From contig CAWHVQ010000015.1 of assembly GCA_963832895.1 (NCBI GenBank), positions 248,001 to 312,000 of the forward strand: 64,000 bases of DNA. The letters run 5' to 3'. Below, piece by piece: positions 8,105 through 16,799 of this stretch. The position numbers and the translations under genes are program-made. Within the stretch, counting starts at the first letter, position 1, and each line of letters begins with the position of its first letter. The stretch is from JAMXLO01 sp963832895. Its GTDB lineage: Bacteria; Pseudomonadota; Alphaproteobacteria; Acetobacterales; Acetobacteraceae. The notes below the pieces were generated by a model that was not told the DNA's origin, did no database searches, and saw only the letters and a program-made list of their open reading frames with translations.

Positions 8105-9403
8105 ATGGCCATGGACCTGAATACCGCACACGCACTGGTTCGCTTCGGCCTCGGACGGCGCGGCAACGAGCCGCTGCCGGCCGATCCGGCCGTGTGGCTG
8201 CGCGAGCAGTTGTCGCAGCCCGACCCCGCTCGGTTCGACGCCCGCCCCAGCACCGCGCGTGCGGCCGCGGCATTGCTGGCGGATCGCGCGAACAAGCCAA
8301 AGCCCGAGGAGTCCCAGGTTCGGGCGCTGTTCCGCGCCGAAGTGAGGGCGGAACTCGATAACGCGCTCACCACGCCGGCGCCATTCCGCGAGCGGCTGGT
8401 CTGGTTCTGGTCCAACCACTTCACTGTCTCGGCGCGGGGCGGTATCGCCGCGGGCGCCTGCGCCTTCGTGGAGGAGGCGATCCGGCCCCACGTCACCGGA
8501 CGTTTCGACGACATGCTGTTCGCCGTCATGCATCACCCCACGATGCTGTTCTATCTGAACAACGCCGGTTCAGTGGGCCCCGACAGCCCAGCGGGACGGG
8601 ACGGCAAGCGAGGGCTGAACGAGAACCTGGCACGCGAGTGCCTCGAACTGCACACCGTCAGCCCTGCTGCCGGGTACACCCAGGCGGATGTCACCAATTT
8701 CGCCAAGATCCTGACCGGCTGGTCGGTGGACGCACGCGGGGATCCGCCAGGGTTTCGCTTCCGTCCGCGGGCGCATGAACCAGGTGCGCAGGTCCTGATG
8801 GGCCGCACATTCCCCGACGGCGAGGAAGGCGGCGTCGCGGCATTGCACTTCCTGGCCAGTCAGCCCTCCACCCACCGCTTCCTGGCGACGAAGCTGGTGC
8901 GGTATTTTGTTGCCGATGACCCACCTCCGGCCGCGGTTCGGCAGATCGAGGGCGTGCTGCGGGATACCGGCGGCAATCTCGGTTCCGCCGCCGCGGCGCT
9001 GATCACGCTGGAGGCGGCCTGGGAGCCCGCCAGCAAGTTGCGCACGCCGCAGGACTTCGTGGTCGCGGCTCTGCGGGCGCTCGATCTACCGGACGATCAG
9101 CGGCAGACGGTGCCGCTTCAGGGCATCCTGGCGGGCCTGGGGCAGCCATTCCAGAATGCCCCGCAGCCCAACGGTTGGCCTGATCGTGCCGGCGACTGGG
9201 CGACGCCCGAAGCGATGATGCGGCGGATCGACTGGGCCTATGCCATGTCGGGCCGGGTCGGCACGCGCGACGTGTCGGAACTGGCCGATGCCAGCCTTGG
9301 ACCACTGGTGCGGGCGGAAACCCTCCAGGCGGTGCAGCGCGCCGGCTCGCGTCGCGACGCCATGACCTTGTTGCTGACTGCTCCGGAATTCCAGAGGCGA
9401 TGA
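8105..9403 (+). CDS. DUF1800 domain-containing protein
   Basis: A 432-residue protein of the DUF1800 family, with conserved segments TAHALVRFGLGRRGNEPL, RERLVWFWSNHFTVS, MLFYLNNAGSVG, NENLARECLELHTV and TNFAKILTGWSVD. Function is unknown. Family members are almost always encoded just before a DUF1501 protein, as here, where the two genes overlap by 4 bases. The start at 8105 or the ATG two codons later are equally plausible; no strong ribosome site is seen. Confidence 0.9.
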   Translation: MAMDLNTAHALVRFGLGRRGNEPLPADPAVWLREQLSQPDPARFDARPSTARAAAALLADRANKPKPEESQVRALFRAEVRAELDNALTTPAPFRERLVWFWSNHFTVSARGGIAAGACAFVEEAIRPHVTGRFDDMLFAVMHHPTMLFYLNNAGSVGPDSPAGRDGKRGLNENLARECLELHTVSPAAGYTQADVTNFAKILTGWSVDARGDPPGFRFRPRAHEPGAQVLMGRTFPDGEEGGVAALHFLASQPSTHRFLATKLVRYFVADDPPPAAVRQIEGVLRDTGGNLGSAAAALITLEAAWEPASKLRTPQDFVVAALRALDLPDDQRQTVPLQGILAGLGQPFQNAPQPNGWPDRAGDWATPEAMMRRIDWAYAMSGRVGTRDVSELADASLGPLVRAETLQAVQRAGSRRDAMTLLLTAPEFQRR

Positions 9404-10581
9404 TGTTGCAGCTTTCCCGCCGTGCCGCCCTGCTTGGCCTGACATCGGCAGTCACCCTCGGCCGCGCCTCGCTCGCGCTGGCGGCGGCACCGACCGAGCA
9501 ACGCTTCGTCGTCGTCATCCTGCGCGGTGCTCTGGACGGGCTCTCGGCAGTGGTGCCGCATGGCGATCCGGCGCTCGCCGGACAGCGCGCCGAACTGGTT
9601 CCCGAAGGGCTGCTGGACCTCGGCGGCTTCTATGGCCTGCATCCGGCACTGGCCAATCTGCACACGATGTATGGCGACGGCGAACTGCTGCCAGTGCACG
9701 CGGTCGCCGGTCCAACGCGGGTGCGCAGTCATTTCGAGGCGCAGGACTGCCTGGAGAGTGGCGCCGATCATCGCATGACCAGTGGCTGGCTGAACCGTGC
9801 GGTTTCCGCCATGCCGGCTGACACAGGCAATCGGTCGGGCAGCGATGCGATGGCGATCGGCGTCTCCGTGCCGCTCCTGCTGCGCGGGCCGGCGACGGTC
9901 GGCAACTGGGCACCGCACGGCATCATCTCGCCGCCAGCCGATCTCTACACGCAGATCGCCGCGCTGAACCAGGCGGACCGCGTCACCGGCCCAGCGATCG
10001 TCGAGGGTCTGAGCGAACGTGGCTTCACCGGCGAGGTCCTGTCGGCTGACGGCACAGAGCAGCCGGCCGGTAATCGCTATGCCTTTCCTGCGTTGGCCCG
10101 CGCCGGCGGCGAAATGCTGCGCGCAGCTGACGGTCCACGCGTTGCCGCGATGGAGATCGGCGGCTGGGACACGCACGTGGCACAGGTGCCGCGGCTGACC
10201 CGCGTGCTGGCGGACCTCGACGCCGGGCTGGCTGGACTGAAGGATGGTCTGGGGCCGGCGTGGAAACAGACGGCGGTGCTGGTGATGACAGAGTTCGGCC
10301 GCACCGTTCGGGTGAACGGCACCAAGGGAACCGACCACGGCACGGCCACCGTCGCCTTCGTACTCGGCGGCGCCGTGGCGGGGGGGCGCGTCGCGGCGGA
10401 CTGGCCGGGCCTCGGTCCCGGCAAATTGCTCGAGAACCGTGACCTGCAACCGACCGGGGATCTGCGCGCCGTTGCCAAAGGCCTGCTGGCGCGGCACCTG
10501 GGTCTTGCCGCCGAGGCCCTCGCCACGGTGTTCCCGGACAGCGCGACGGTGCAGCCGATAACCGGTCTGATCCGCGCCTGA
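9400..10581 (+). CDS. DUF1501 family protein with Tat-type signal
   Basis: A 393-residue protein. The N-terminus (LSRRAALLGLTSAVTLGR, then an Ala-rich stretch ending LALAAAPTEQ) is a twin-arginine signal peptide, so export in folded form is expected. The rest is DUF1501, an alkaline-phosphatase-like fold (VVVILRGALDGLSAVVPHGD, WDTHVAQ, MTEFGRTVRVNGTKGTDHG). It overlaps the DUF1800 gene by 4 bases. The pair probably forms an exported complex of unknown activity. Confidence 0.92.
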   Translation: MMLQLSRRAALLGLTSAVTLGRASLALAAAPTEQRFVVVILRGALDGLSAVVPHGDPALAGQRAELVPEGLLDLGGFYGLHPALANLHTMYGDGELLPVHAVAGPTRVRSHFEAQDCLESGADHRMTSGWLNRAVSAMPADTGNRSGSDAMAIGVSVPLLLRGPATVGNWAPHGIISPPADLYTQIAALNQADRVTGPAIVEGLSERGFTGEVLSADGTEQPAGNRYAFPALARAGGEMLRAADGPRVAAMEIGGWDTHVAQVPRLTRVLADLDAGLAGLKDGLGPAWKQTAVLVMTEFGRTVRVNGTKGTDHGTATVAFVLGGAVAGGRVAADWPGLGPGKLLENRDLQPTGDLRAVAKGLLARHLGLAAEALATVFPDSATVQPITGLIRA

Positions 10582-10640
10582 GCGATTGACGCGCCAGCGC
10601 CGCGTGCCAGTCTTCGGCGACAGACGGCAAGGGCGGATGG

Positions 10641-11882
10641 ATGGATCAGGCAGTGGCGGCGGTTGACGAGAGGCGTCAATGGGACCGGCTGATGGCGATG
10701 GCGAGGATCGGGGCCATCGCAGGTGACGGCGTCAACCGCGCCTGCCTGACCGAACTTGACCGCACCGCGCGGCGCCTGCTGATCGCCTGGGCCGGCGAGA
10801 TCGGCGCCGGCGTGTCGATCGATGCCGCAGCCAATCTGTGGCTGCGGCGCGAAGGCACTGACCCGCGAGCCGCCCCGGTCGTCACCGGCAGCCACATGGA
10901 CACCCAGCCGAACGGCGGTCGCTTCGATGGCATTTACGGCGTTATCGCCGGCCTCGAGGCGCTGACCGCGCTGCACCGCTCCGGCACGGTGCTGCGCCGC
11001 CCGGTGGAGGTCGTGGCCTGGACCAATGAGGAGGGCGGCCGCTTCGCCCCCGGCTGCATGGGCAGCATGTCCTGGAGCGGCTTCCGGCAAATCGAGGAAT
11101 TCGCCGATGTCGTCGATCCCGATGGCGTGCGATTTGCCGATGCACTCGCCTCGCATCGCGCCGGTGAGACGGACCTCCCGGATCGCCCTCTCGGTGGCCG
11201 GCCGCACGCCTATGTCGAGGCGCACATCGAGCAGGGACCGCGGCTCGAAGCCGAGGGGCTGGATATCGGGATCGTCACCGGCATCCAAGGGAGCCGCTGG
11301 TTTACCGTGGCGCTCACCGGCGAGACCGCGCACGCTGGCACCACGCCGCTGGCGATGCGACGCGATGCGGTGCAGGACATGGTGCGCGCGATCGCTGCAT
11401 TGAACACGCTGATGCATGACCCACAGGACGTGCTGCGCTTCACCGTCGGGCGCATCGCGGTGGAGCCGAACACGTCGAACTCGGTGGCGAACCGCGCCAG
11501 CTTCACCATCGACTTCCGCCATCCTGACAAGGACGTGCTCCTGGCGCGTGGCGATGCGATTGCCGGCGTCGTGCAGGCAGCGGTGCGCGGCGCGGGCGTG
11601 ACGGTGCAGGAGAATTTTCACGCGCTGCCGGTGGAGTTCTCGCCGCTGGTTATCGATGCAGTGGAGCGCGCGGCAACACAGCAGCGCCGAGGACACATGC
11701 GCCTCCCGTCGGGCGCGTTTCACGATGCTCAGTTCGTCGTACCGGTATGTCCGACCGGGATGATCTTCGTCCCGTGCCGCAAAGGCATCAGTCACAACCC
11801 CGCCGAATACTCCGAACCGTCGCAATTGGTGGCGGGGACATGTGTGCTGACGCAGACTTTGACCGAACTGGCGAGCGCCTGA
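10641..11882 (+). CDS. M20-family Zn-dependent hydrolase (allantoate amidohydrolase / N-carbamoyl-amino-acid hydrolase type)
   Basis: A 413-residue dinuclear-zinc amidohydrolase. Metal ligands are visible as TGSHMDTQPNGG (His, Asp), FDGIYGV (Asp), NEEGGRF (Glu), AHIEQGPRLE (His) and FHDAQF (His near the C-terminus). The dimerisation lid domain follows AHIEQG. Family members cleave N-carbamoyl amino acids, beta-ureidopropionate or allantoate, releasing ammonia. No purine or hydantoin genes adjoin it to fix the substrate. Confidence 0.9.
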   Translation: MDQAVAAVDERRQWDRLMAMARIGAIAGDGVNRACLTELDRTARRLLIAWAGEIGAGVSIDAAANLWLRREGTDPRAAPVVTGSHMDTQPNGGRFDGIYGVIAGLEALTALHRSGTVLRRPVEVVAWTNEEGGRFAPGCMGSMSWSGFRQIEEFADVVDPDGVRFADALASHRAGETDLPDRPLGGRPHAYVEAHIEQGPRLEAEGLDIGIVTGIQGSRWFTVALTGETAHAGTTPLAMRRDAVQDMVRAIAALNTLMHDPQDVLRFTVGRIAVEPNTSNSVANRASFTIDFRHPDKDVLLARGDAIAGVVQAAVRGAGVTVQENFHALPVEFSPLVIDAVERAATQQRRGHMRLPSGAFHDAQFVVPVCPTGMIFVPCRKGISHNPAEYSEPSQLVAGTCVLTQTLTELASA

Positions 11883-11887
11883 TCGGC

Positions 11888-12535
11888 TCACGCCCGCGAC
11901 GTCGGTTGCCTCGCACGCTTACCCTCGTCTGACGCGCGCCACAGATACCAGGCCGCGATGGAACGGTGCGGCGACCAGGCTTGCCCGATCTCGGCCAACG
12001 CCTTCGGCTTCGGCGAAACGTCCAGCCCTTTCAGCACCCGGTAGCCATCGCGCACGCCGAAGTCGTCGACCGGCAGCACGTCCGGCCGACCGAGCGTGAA
12101 GATCAGCAACATCTCCACTGTCCACCGGCCGACGCCGCGAATTGAGGTCAATCGCTCGATCAAGGCCTCATCCGAAAGCCGCGCTGAGCCGCGCCGCGTC
12201 GGAACGGTACCATCCAAGGCGGCCGCACAGATTGCCCGCATCGCGGCGACCTTTGATCCCGAGAAGCCGCAAGCGCGCAGCTCCGCCTCAGAACTCGCCA
12301 ATACCAGTTCCGGCGCGGGGAAGCTGTCGGCTGGATACAGCGCCTCGAACCGCGCGAGGATCGCCAGTGCCGCGCGTCCGTGCAGTTGCTGGTGCGCGAT
12401 CGCACGCATCAGCGCCTCGTACGGGCTGCATCGCCGGAGGATGCCGATGCGCGGCGGCCCGACGCGCCGAATGAGCGCGGCAAACGCCTTGTCGCGCCGA
12501 AGGTGGCGCAACGCGTCTTCAATCATGGCGCCCAC
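11888..12535 (-). CDS. DNA-3-methyladenine glycosylase II family protein (AlkA-like)
   Basis: A 215-residue HhH-GPD glycosylase. The helix-hairpin-helix is LTSIRGVGRWTVEMLLIF and the catalytic aspartate lies in LPVDDFGVRDGY, so the active site appears intact. The short form lacks the N-terminal AlkA domain. It should excise alkylated bases (3-methyladenine, 7-methylguanine) in base excision repair. It is convergent with the M20 gene, 5 bp apart. No LexA or Ada box was seen upstream. Confidence 0.9.
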   Translation of the reverse strand: MGAMIEDALRHLRRDKAFAALIRRVGPPRIGILRRCSPYEALMRAIAHQQLHGRAALAILARFEALYPADSFPAPELVLASSEAELRACGFSGSKVAAMRAICAAALDGTVPTRRGSARLSDEALIERLTSIRGVGRWTVEMLLIFTLGRPDVLPVDDFGVRDGYRVLKGLDVSPKPKALAEIGQAWSPHRSIAAWYLWRASDEGKRARQPTSRA

Positions 12536-12617
12536 TCATCGTCGCCTCGCTGGCATCGTCACCTCATTGGCAAACTGCAACTCGTGATTTGCCTACGCCC
12601 CCCTACCCGGCAGTAGG

Positions 12618-12836
12618 ATGCCACACAGCATGCAACAAGAACGCCCCTGGATTGTCGAGCAGGACGACGAGGCGGCCAATCGCCAGACGGCGAGCCTTGT
12701 CGGCGTCGTCATCACCCTGCTGCTGCTCGTGGTCGGACTTTGGCTGGTGCATCAGTTGGAGGCCAAGGTGGCGATCGAGGACTGCCTGCTGGCAGGGCGA
12801 ATGCAGTGTGATTGGCTGGTGCAGGGTCACCTTTAG
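12618..12836 (+). CDS. Small single-pass membrane protein, hypothetical
   Basis: A 72-residue protein (68 if it starts at the ATG at 12630). A polar N-terminus is followed by one transmembrane helix (LVGVVITLLLLVVGLWLVHQL) and a short tail with two cysteines (EDCLLAGRMQCDW). No family is recognised. It lies between the divergent AlkA-like gene and the creatininase gene. Confidence 0.6.
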   Translation: MPHSMQQERPWIVEQDDEAANRQTASLVGVVITLLLLVVGLWLVHQLEAKVAIEDCLLAGRMQCDWLVQGHL

Positions 12837-12921
12837 CCGCCCCCCGACCGAGCCCGCGACGGCCGATTGACGTTGCCTGCATCTCTGTTCAGCGTACGGC
12901 CCTTCCGGTGCGAGGACTGTC

Positions 12922-13617
12922 ATGCGGATCTCAGAGATGGACTGGCGCATGGTGGAGGACTGGGTCCGCCACGACGACAGGTGCGCCCTGCCCCTGGGCA
13001 GCACCGAGCAGCACGCCGGCCTGTCGCTGGCCACCGATGCGATCCTCGCTGAACGCATTGCGGCTGAGGCGGCCGAACCACTTGGAGTGCCGGTATTCCC
13101 CGCCCTGCCCTACGGCCTGACACCCTATTTCACCGCCTTTCCCGGCACGGTCACGCTACGTGTCGCCACCTACGCCGCGGTCGTGCGCGATGTCCTGGAC
13201 AGCCTCAAGAATGCCGGATTTCGCCGCGTCCTGATCGTCAATGGCCATGGCGGCAACGCGCCGGCCGGATCGGTCGCGCAGGAGTGGATGATGGACAACC
13301 CCGACGCACATGTCCGCTTCCACGACTGGTGGCGCGCGCCGCTTACCGCCGCCGCGGTTCGCGCGATCGATCCGGTGGCGAGCCATGCAAGCTGGATGGA
13401 GAATTTCCCCTGGACCCGCCTCGCGAACCGCCCGCCGCAGGAGGGCATCAAGCGCATGGTCGATACCGAACGCCTTAGAATGCTACCGCCATTCGAAGTG
13501 CGGACACTGATCGACGACGGCAACTTCGGCGGCCTCTACCAGCGTGACGATTCCGAGATGTTGGAGATCTGGGACGTCGCCGTGCAGGAGACACGGGCGT
13601 TGCTGGAGAGCTGGTGA
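12922..13617 (+). CDS. Creatininase family protein
   Basis: A 231-residue protein from an ATG with GAGGA upstream. It carries the metal-binding signature PLGSTEQHAGLSLATD (Glu, His, Asp) and IVNGHGGN, diagnostic of the creatininase / creatinine amidohydrolase family. These metal enzymes hydrolyse cyclic or linear amides; the family also includes mycofactocin and riboflavin-pathway members. The stop overlaps the start of the next gene (TGATG), so the two are co-translated and may act in one pathway. Confidence 0.88.
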   Translation: MRISEMDWRMVEDWVRHDDRCALPLGSTEQHAGLSLATDAILAERIAAEAAEPLGVPVFPALPYGLTPYFTAFPGTVTLRVATYAAVVRDVLDSLKNAGFRRVLIVNGHGGNAPAGSVAQEWMMDNPDAHVRFHDWWRAPLTAAAVRAIDPVASHASWMENFPWTRLANRPPQEGIKRMVDTERLRMLPPFEVRTLIDDGNFGGLYQRDDSEMLEIWDVAVQETRALLESW

Positions 13618-14633
13618 TGGCGGAGAGGATTCTGATCTGCGGTGCCGGCGCGATCGGCGGCTCGGTCGGCGCATGGCTGACGCGCGCGGGACATGAAATC
13701 ACCTTCGTCGACGTGATGCCCGAGCACGTCGCGACAATCGGCGACACAGGACTGGGCATCACCGGCCCGGTGGAGGAATTCATCGTGCGCGCGCCGGCCT
13801 GCACACCGGAAGAACTCACCGGCACATGGCAGCGCATATTCCTCGCGGTGAAGGCGCAGCACACCGAGGCGGCTATGCGTTCTCTCACGCCGCATCTCGC
13901 TCAGGACGGCTATGTGCTTTCGCTGCAGAACGGGCTGAACGAACTGATCATCCAGCGCGTCGTGGGCCGCGACCGCACGATCGGTGCGTTCATCAATTTC
14001 GGCGCGGACTGGATGGCGCCTGGCGAGATCATGTTCGGCAACCGCGGTGCCGTCGTGCTGGGAGAACTCGACGGTGCGATGACGCCGCGGCTCGAAGCGC
14101 TGCTCGCGGTGATGCGCGACTTCGAGCCGGACGCCATCACCACACCGGACATATGGTCGTTTCTATGGGGGAAGCTGGGCTACGGCGCGATGCTGTTTGC
14201 TCAGGCGCTCGGCCAGAAGAGCATCGCCGATTGTCTGGCACGGCCGGAGTTGCTCGGGCTGTGGCGTAGGCTCGGTGAGGAGGCGATCCTGGTTGCGCGG
14301 GCCGAGGGTGTCGAACCGCGTGGTTTCAACGGTTACGACGTTGAGGCGTTCAAGCCCGGTGCCGACGAGGGCGCGTTGCGACGGAGCGTCGGTGCCATGG
14401 TGGCGTTTAACAGAACCAGCGCGAAGACGCATTCCGGCGTGTGGCGCGATCTTGCCGTTCGCAAGCGGCGCACCGAGGTGGATGTGCAGATCGCACCCAT
14501 CGCCGAGATCGGCGCGCGCCACGGAATTGACTGCCGCGCCACACGCAGGCTGGTCGCGATGATCCACGAGGTGGAGGAAGGTCGCCGCACGATGACTGAC
14601 GACAATCTGCTGGAACTGGCGGGTGTGAACTGA
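13617..14633 (+). CDS. Ketopantoate reductase family (ApbA/PanE-like) oxidoreductase
   Basis: A 338-residue protein from ATG 13617. An N-terminal Rossmann motif (ILICGAGAIGGSVGAWLTRAGH) is followed by LAVKAQHTEAA and SLQNGLNE, matching the PanE/ApbA fold, and a C-terminal helical domain. PanE reduces 2-dehydropantoate with NADPH, but many relatives act on other 2-oxo acids. Coupling to a creatininase gene rather than panB or panC suggests a specialised catabolic relative. Confidence 0.85.
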   Translation: MAERILICGAGAIGGSVGAWLTRAGHEITFVDVMPEHVATIGDTGLGITGPVEEFIVRAPACTPEELTGTWQRIFLAVKAQHTEAAMRSLTPHLAQDGYVLSLQNGLNELIIQRVVGRDRTIGAFINFGADWMAPGEIMFGNRGAVVLGELDGAMTPRLEALLAVMRDFEPDAITTPDIWSFLWGKLGYGAMLFAQALGQKSIADCLARPELLGLWRRLGEEAILVARAEGVEPRGFNGYDVEAFKPGADEGALRRSVGAMVAFNRTSAKTHSGVWRDLAVRKRRTEVDVQIAPIAEIGARHGIDCRATRRLVAMIHEVEEGRRTMTDDNLLELAGVN

Positions 14634-14654
14634 TGCGAGTGCTGGTTACCCGTT

Positions 14655-14722
14655 TGTGGCGCCCCCTCCCGCTCGTGGCGCCCCCCCTGCCCCTTCCGCA
14701 AGGGGAGGGGGAAGACCTTGCC
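14655..14722. repeat. C-rich palindromic intergenic repeat (REP-like)
   Basis: Between the PanE-like gene and moeA there is a short direct repeat (TGGCGCCCCC twice) followed by a perfect hairpin CCCCTT-CCGC-AAGGGG at 14690-14705 and a G-run. A related C/G-run palindrome lies at 28862-28950. The two look like members of a dispersed REP-type family. The hairpin is not followed by a T-run, so it is not a standard terminator. Confidence 0.5.
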
Positions 14723-14745
14723 CTCGGCCATGACGGGACATTTGC

Positions 14746-15951
14746 ATGATCAGCGTTGAGGAAGCCCGCGAACGCATCCTGGCCGACCTCCGTCCCACGC
14801 CGGCTGAGATTGTCGCGCTCGCCGACGCGTGGGGCCGGGTTACCGCCGCTTCGGTGATCGCGCGCCTGACCCAGCCGCCGGCCGATGTCTCGGCAATGGA
14901 CGGTTACGCCCTGCGTGCGGCTGACGGGACGCTCGGCGCCGAATTGCACGTGATCGGCAGCGCCCCGGCCGGCCACCCGTTCGAGGGAATGGTCGGCCCA
15001 GGCCAGATTGTGCGTCTGTTCACCGGCAGCGTCGTGCCTCGTGGCGCCGATGCCATCCTGTTGCAGGAGGATGCAACCGCCGTCGGCACTTCGGTGCGTG
15101 CGAACGAAGCGGTCGCCGCCGGCCGCCACATCCGGCGTGCCGGCCAGGATTTTGCGGCCGGCGATGCCGTGGTCCCTGCCGGCCGTCGCCTCACCGCCCG
15201 CGACATCGGACTGGCTGCCGCGGCCAACCATCCCTGGCTCACCGTGCATCGCCGCCCGCGGGTCGCCATTCTCGCGACCGGCGACGAGATCGCCATGCCG
15301 GGCGAGCCCATCCCCCCGGGCGGTATCGTCAGCTCCAATTCGCATGCGCTCGCGGCACTGGTCCGCGCCGGCGGCGGCGAGCCCGTCGTGCTGCCGGTCG
15401 CGGCCGACACGCGCGAGGCCGTCGCGGCAGTGGCCGATGCGGTGCACGGCATGGATCTGCTGGTGACCACCGGTGGTGCCTCGGTGGGCGACCATGACCT
15501 GGTGATCGAAAGCCTGAAGTCGCGTGGTCTGGAGCTGGACTTCTGGCAGATCGCCATGCGGCCGGGAAAGCCGCTGCTGTTCGGTCGTCTCGATGCAGTG
15601 CCAGTGCTGGGACTGCCCGGCAATCCGGTCTCCGCGATGGTGTGCTCTATCCTGTTCCTGTTGCCGGCGCTGAGCCGGCTGTGCGGCCTGCCCGCGGCAC
15701 CTCCGCCGGCTGTGCAGGCGGTCGCCGGCGCTGCCCTGCGCGCCAATGACCACCGCGCCGATCATCTCCGCGCCACCGTCACACTCGATTCGCACGGCCG
15801 CATCGTGGCCACCCCGTTCCCGGTGCAGGATTCTGCGATGCTGCGGCGCCTTGCCCTGGCGGACGCACTGATTCTGCGCGCCCCGAATGCGCCAGCGGTG
15901 GCGGAAGGCAGCGAGGTGACGGTGATTCGTCTCGATTCACTCGGCCTTTAA
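14746..15951 (+). CDS. moeA: Molybdopterin molybdenumtransferase MoeA
   Basis: A 401-residue protein with the MoeA domain order: an N-terminal part with SAMDGYALRAADG, then VRLFTGSVVPRGADAILLQED, the MoCF domain (VAILATGDEI, SSNSHALAALVRAGG, LLVTTGGASVGDHD) and a C-terminal domain IV. MoeA inserts molybdate into adenylylated molybdopterin to form the molybdenum cofactor in the cytoplasm. The gene stands alone with the regulatory region of lexA behind it. Confidence 0.95.
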   Translation: MISVEEARERILADLRPTPAEIVALADAWGRVTAASVIARLTQPPADVSAMDGYALRAADGTLGAELHVIGSAPAGHPFEGMVGPGQIVRLFTGSVVPRGADAILLQEDATAVGTSVRANEAVAAGRHIRRAGQDFAAGDAVVPAGRRLTARDIGLAAAANHPWLTVHRRPRVAILATGDEIAMPGEPIPPGGIVSSNSHALAALVRAGGGEPVVLPVAADTREAVAAVADAVHGMDLLVTTGGASVGDHDLVIESLKSRGLELDFWQIAMRPGKPLLFGRLDAVPVLGLPGNPVSAMVCSILFLLPALSRLCGLPAAPPPAVQAVAGAALRANDHRADHLRATVTLDSHGRIVATPFPVQDSAMLRRLALADALILRAPNAPAVAEGSEVTVIRLDSLGL

Positions 15952-15998
15952 CGCGGATTTCTCAACTCACGGTTCAGGAAATCTTGACGACACGGCGC

Positions 15999-16013
15999 GA
16001 ACCTATCTAGAAC
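15999..16013 (+). promoter_or_regulatory. LexA binding site (SOS box) upstream of lexA
   Basis: GAAC-CTATCTA-GAAC is an exact match to the alphaproteobacterial LexA consensus GAAC-N7-GAAC (GTTC-N7-GTTC on the other strand). It lies 69 bp before the lexA ATG, in the expected place for autorepression. No other match was noticed in an intergenic region of the window. Confidence 0.85.
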
Positions 16014-16081
16014 GCCATATAGTTGCCGATTTGTTCCGTCCGTGAGCATCCGGCGCCGACCGAGGGGAAAGACCGCCTGCC

Positions 16082-16792
16082 ATGCTGACAAAAAAGCAGT
16101 ACGAGCTCCTGCTGTACATCGACCGGCATCTCAAGCAGACCGGCTTCTCGCCGAGCTTCGAGGAGATGAAGGACGCTCTCAGCCTGAAGTCGAAGTCCGG
16201 CATTCATCGGCTGATCTCGGCCTTGGAGGAGCGGGGCTTCCTCGGCCGCCGCCATCACCGGGCGCGGGCGCTGGAGGTGTTGAAGCTGCCGGAGAACGTG
16301 GGCGGCCGCGAGGCGCCTGCCGAGGCAACCGGTCAGGCCTTCTCGCCCACGGTGATCCGCGGCGACTTCACGCCGAAGATCCCCGGGGTCCAGGCGGCCA
16401 ACGACGCAACGGCGATCCAGTTGCCGCTCTACGGCCGGATCGCCGCAGGACTGCCCATTGAGGCATTGCGCGATCCCGCCAGCTACGTGGACATGCCGGT
16501 GCACCTGCTGGGCAACGGTGAACACTACGCGCTGGAAGTCGCCGGCGATTCGATGGTTGAGGCTGGCATCCTCGACGGCGACACCGTGATCATCCGCAAG
16601 AGCGAGGCGGCGGAAACCGGCCAGATTGTCGTGGCCCTGGTGGACGACGCGGAAGTGACGTTGAAGCGGCTGCGCAGGCGCGGCAATTCGATCGCGCTCG
16701 AGCCTTGCAACGTGCGGCACGAGACACGCATCTTCCCGGCAGACCGGGTGAAGGTGCAGGGGAGGCTTGTGGCACTGCTTCGCCAATACTGA
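16082..16792 (+). CDS. lexA: SOS transcriptional repressor LexA
   Basis: A 236-residue protein with an N-terminal winged HTH (MLTKKQYELLLYIDRHLK...GIHRLISALEERGFL) and a C-terminal S24 peptidase domain. The cleavage site is Ala122-Gly123 in GRIAAGLP, the catalytic serine is S157 in GDSMVEAG and the general-base lysine is K195 in VTLKRL. RecA-stimulated self-cleavage relieves repression of DNA repair genes. The linker around residues 70-115 is long, as usual in alphaproteobacteria. The upstream GAAC-N7-GAAC box implies autoregulation. Confidence 0.97.
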   Translation: MLTKKQYELLLYIDRHLKQTGFSPSFEEMKDALSLKSKSGIHRLISALEERGFLGRRHHRARALEVLKLPENVGGREAPAEATGQAFSPTVIRGDFTPKIPGVQAANDATAIQLPLYGRIAAGLPIEALRDPASYVDMPVHLLGNGEHYALEVAGDSMVEAGILDGDTVIIRKSEAAETGQIVVALVDDAEVTLKRLRRRGNSIALEPCNVRHETRIFPADRVKVQGRLVALLRQY

Positions 16793-16799
16793 TCGCGTA

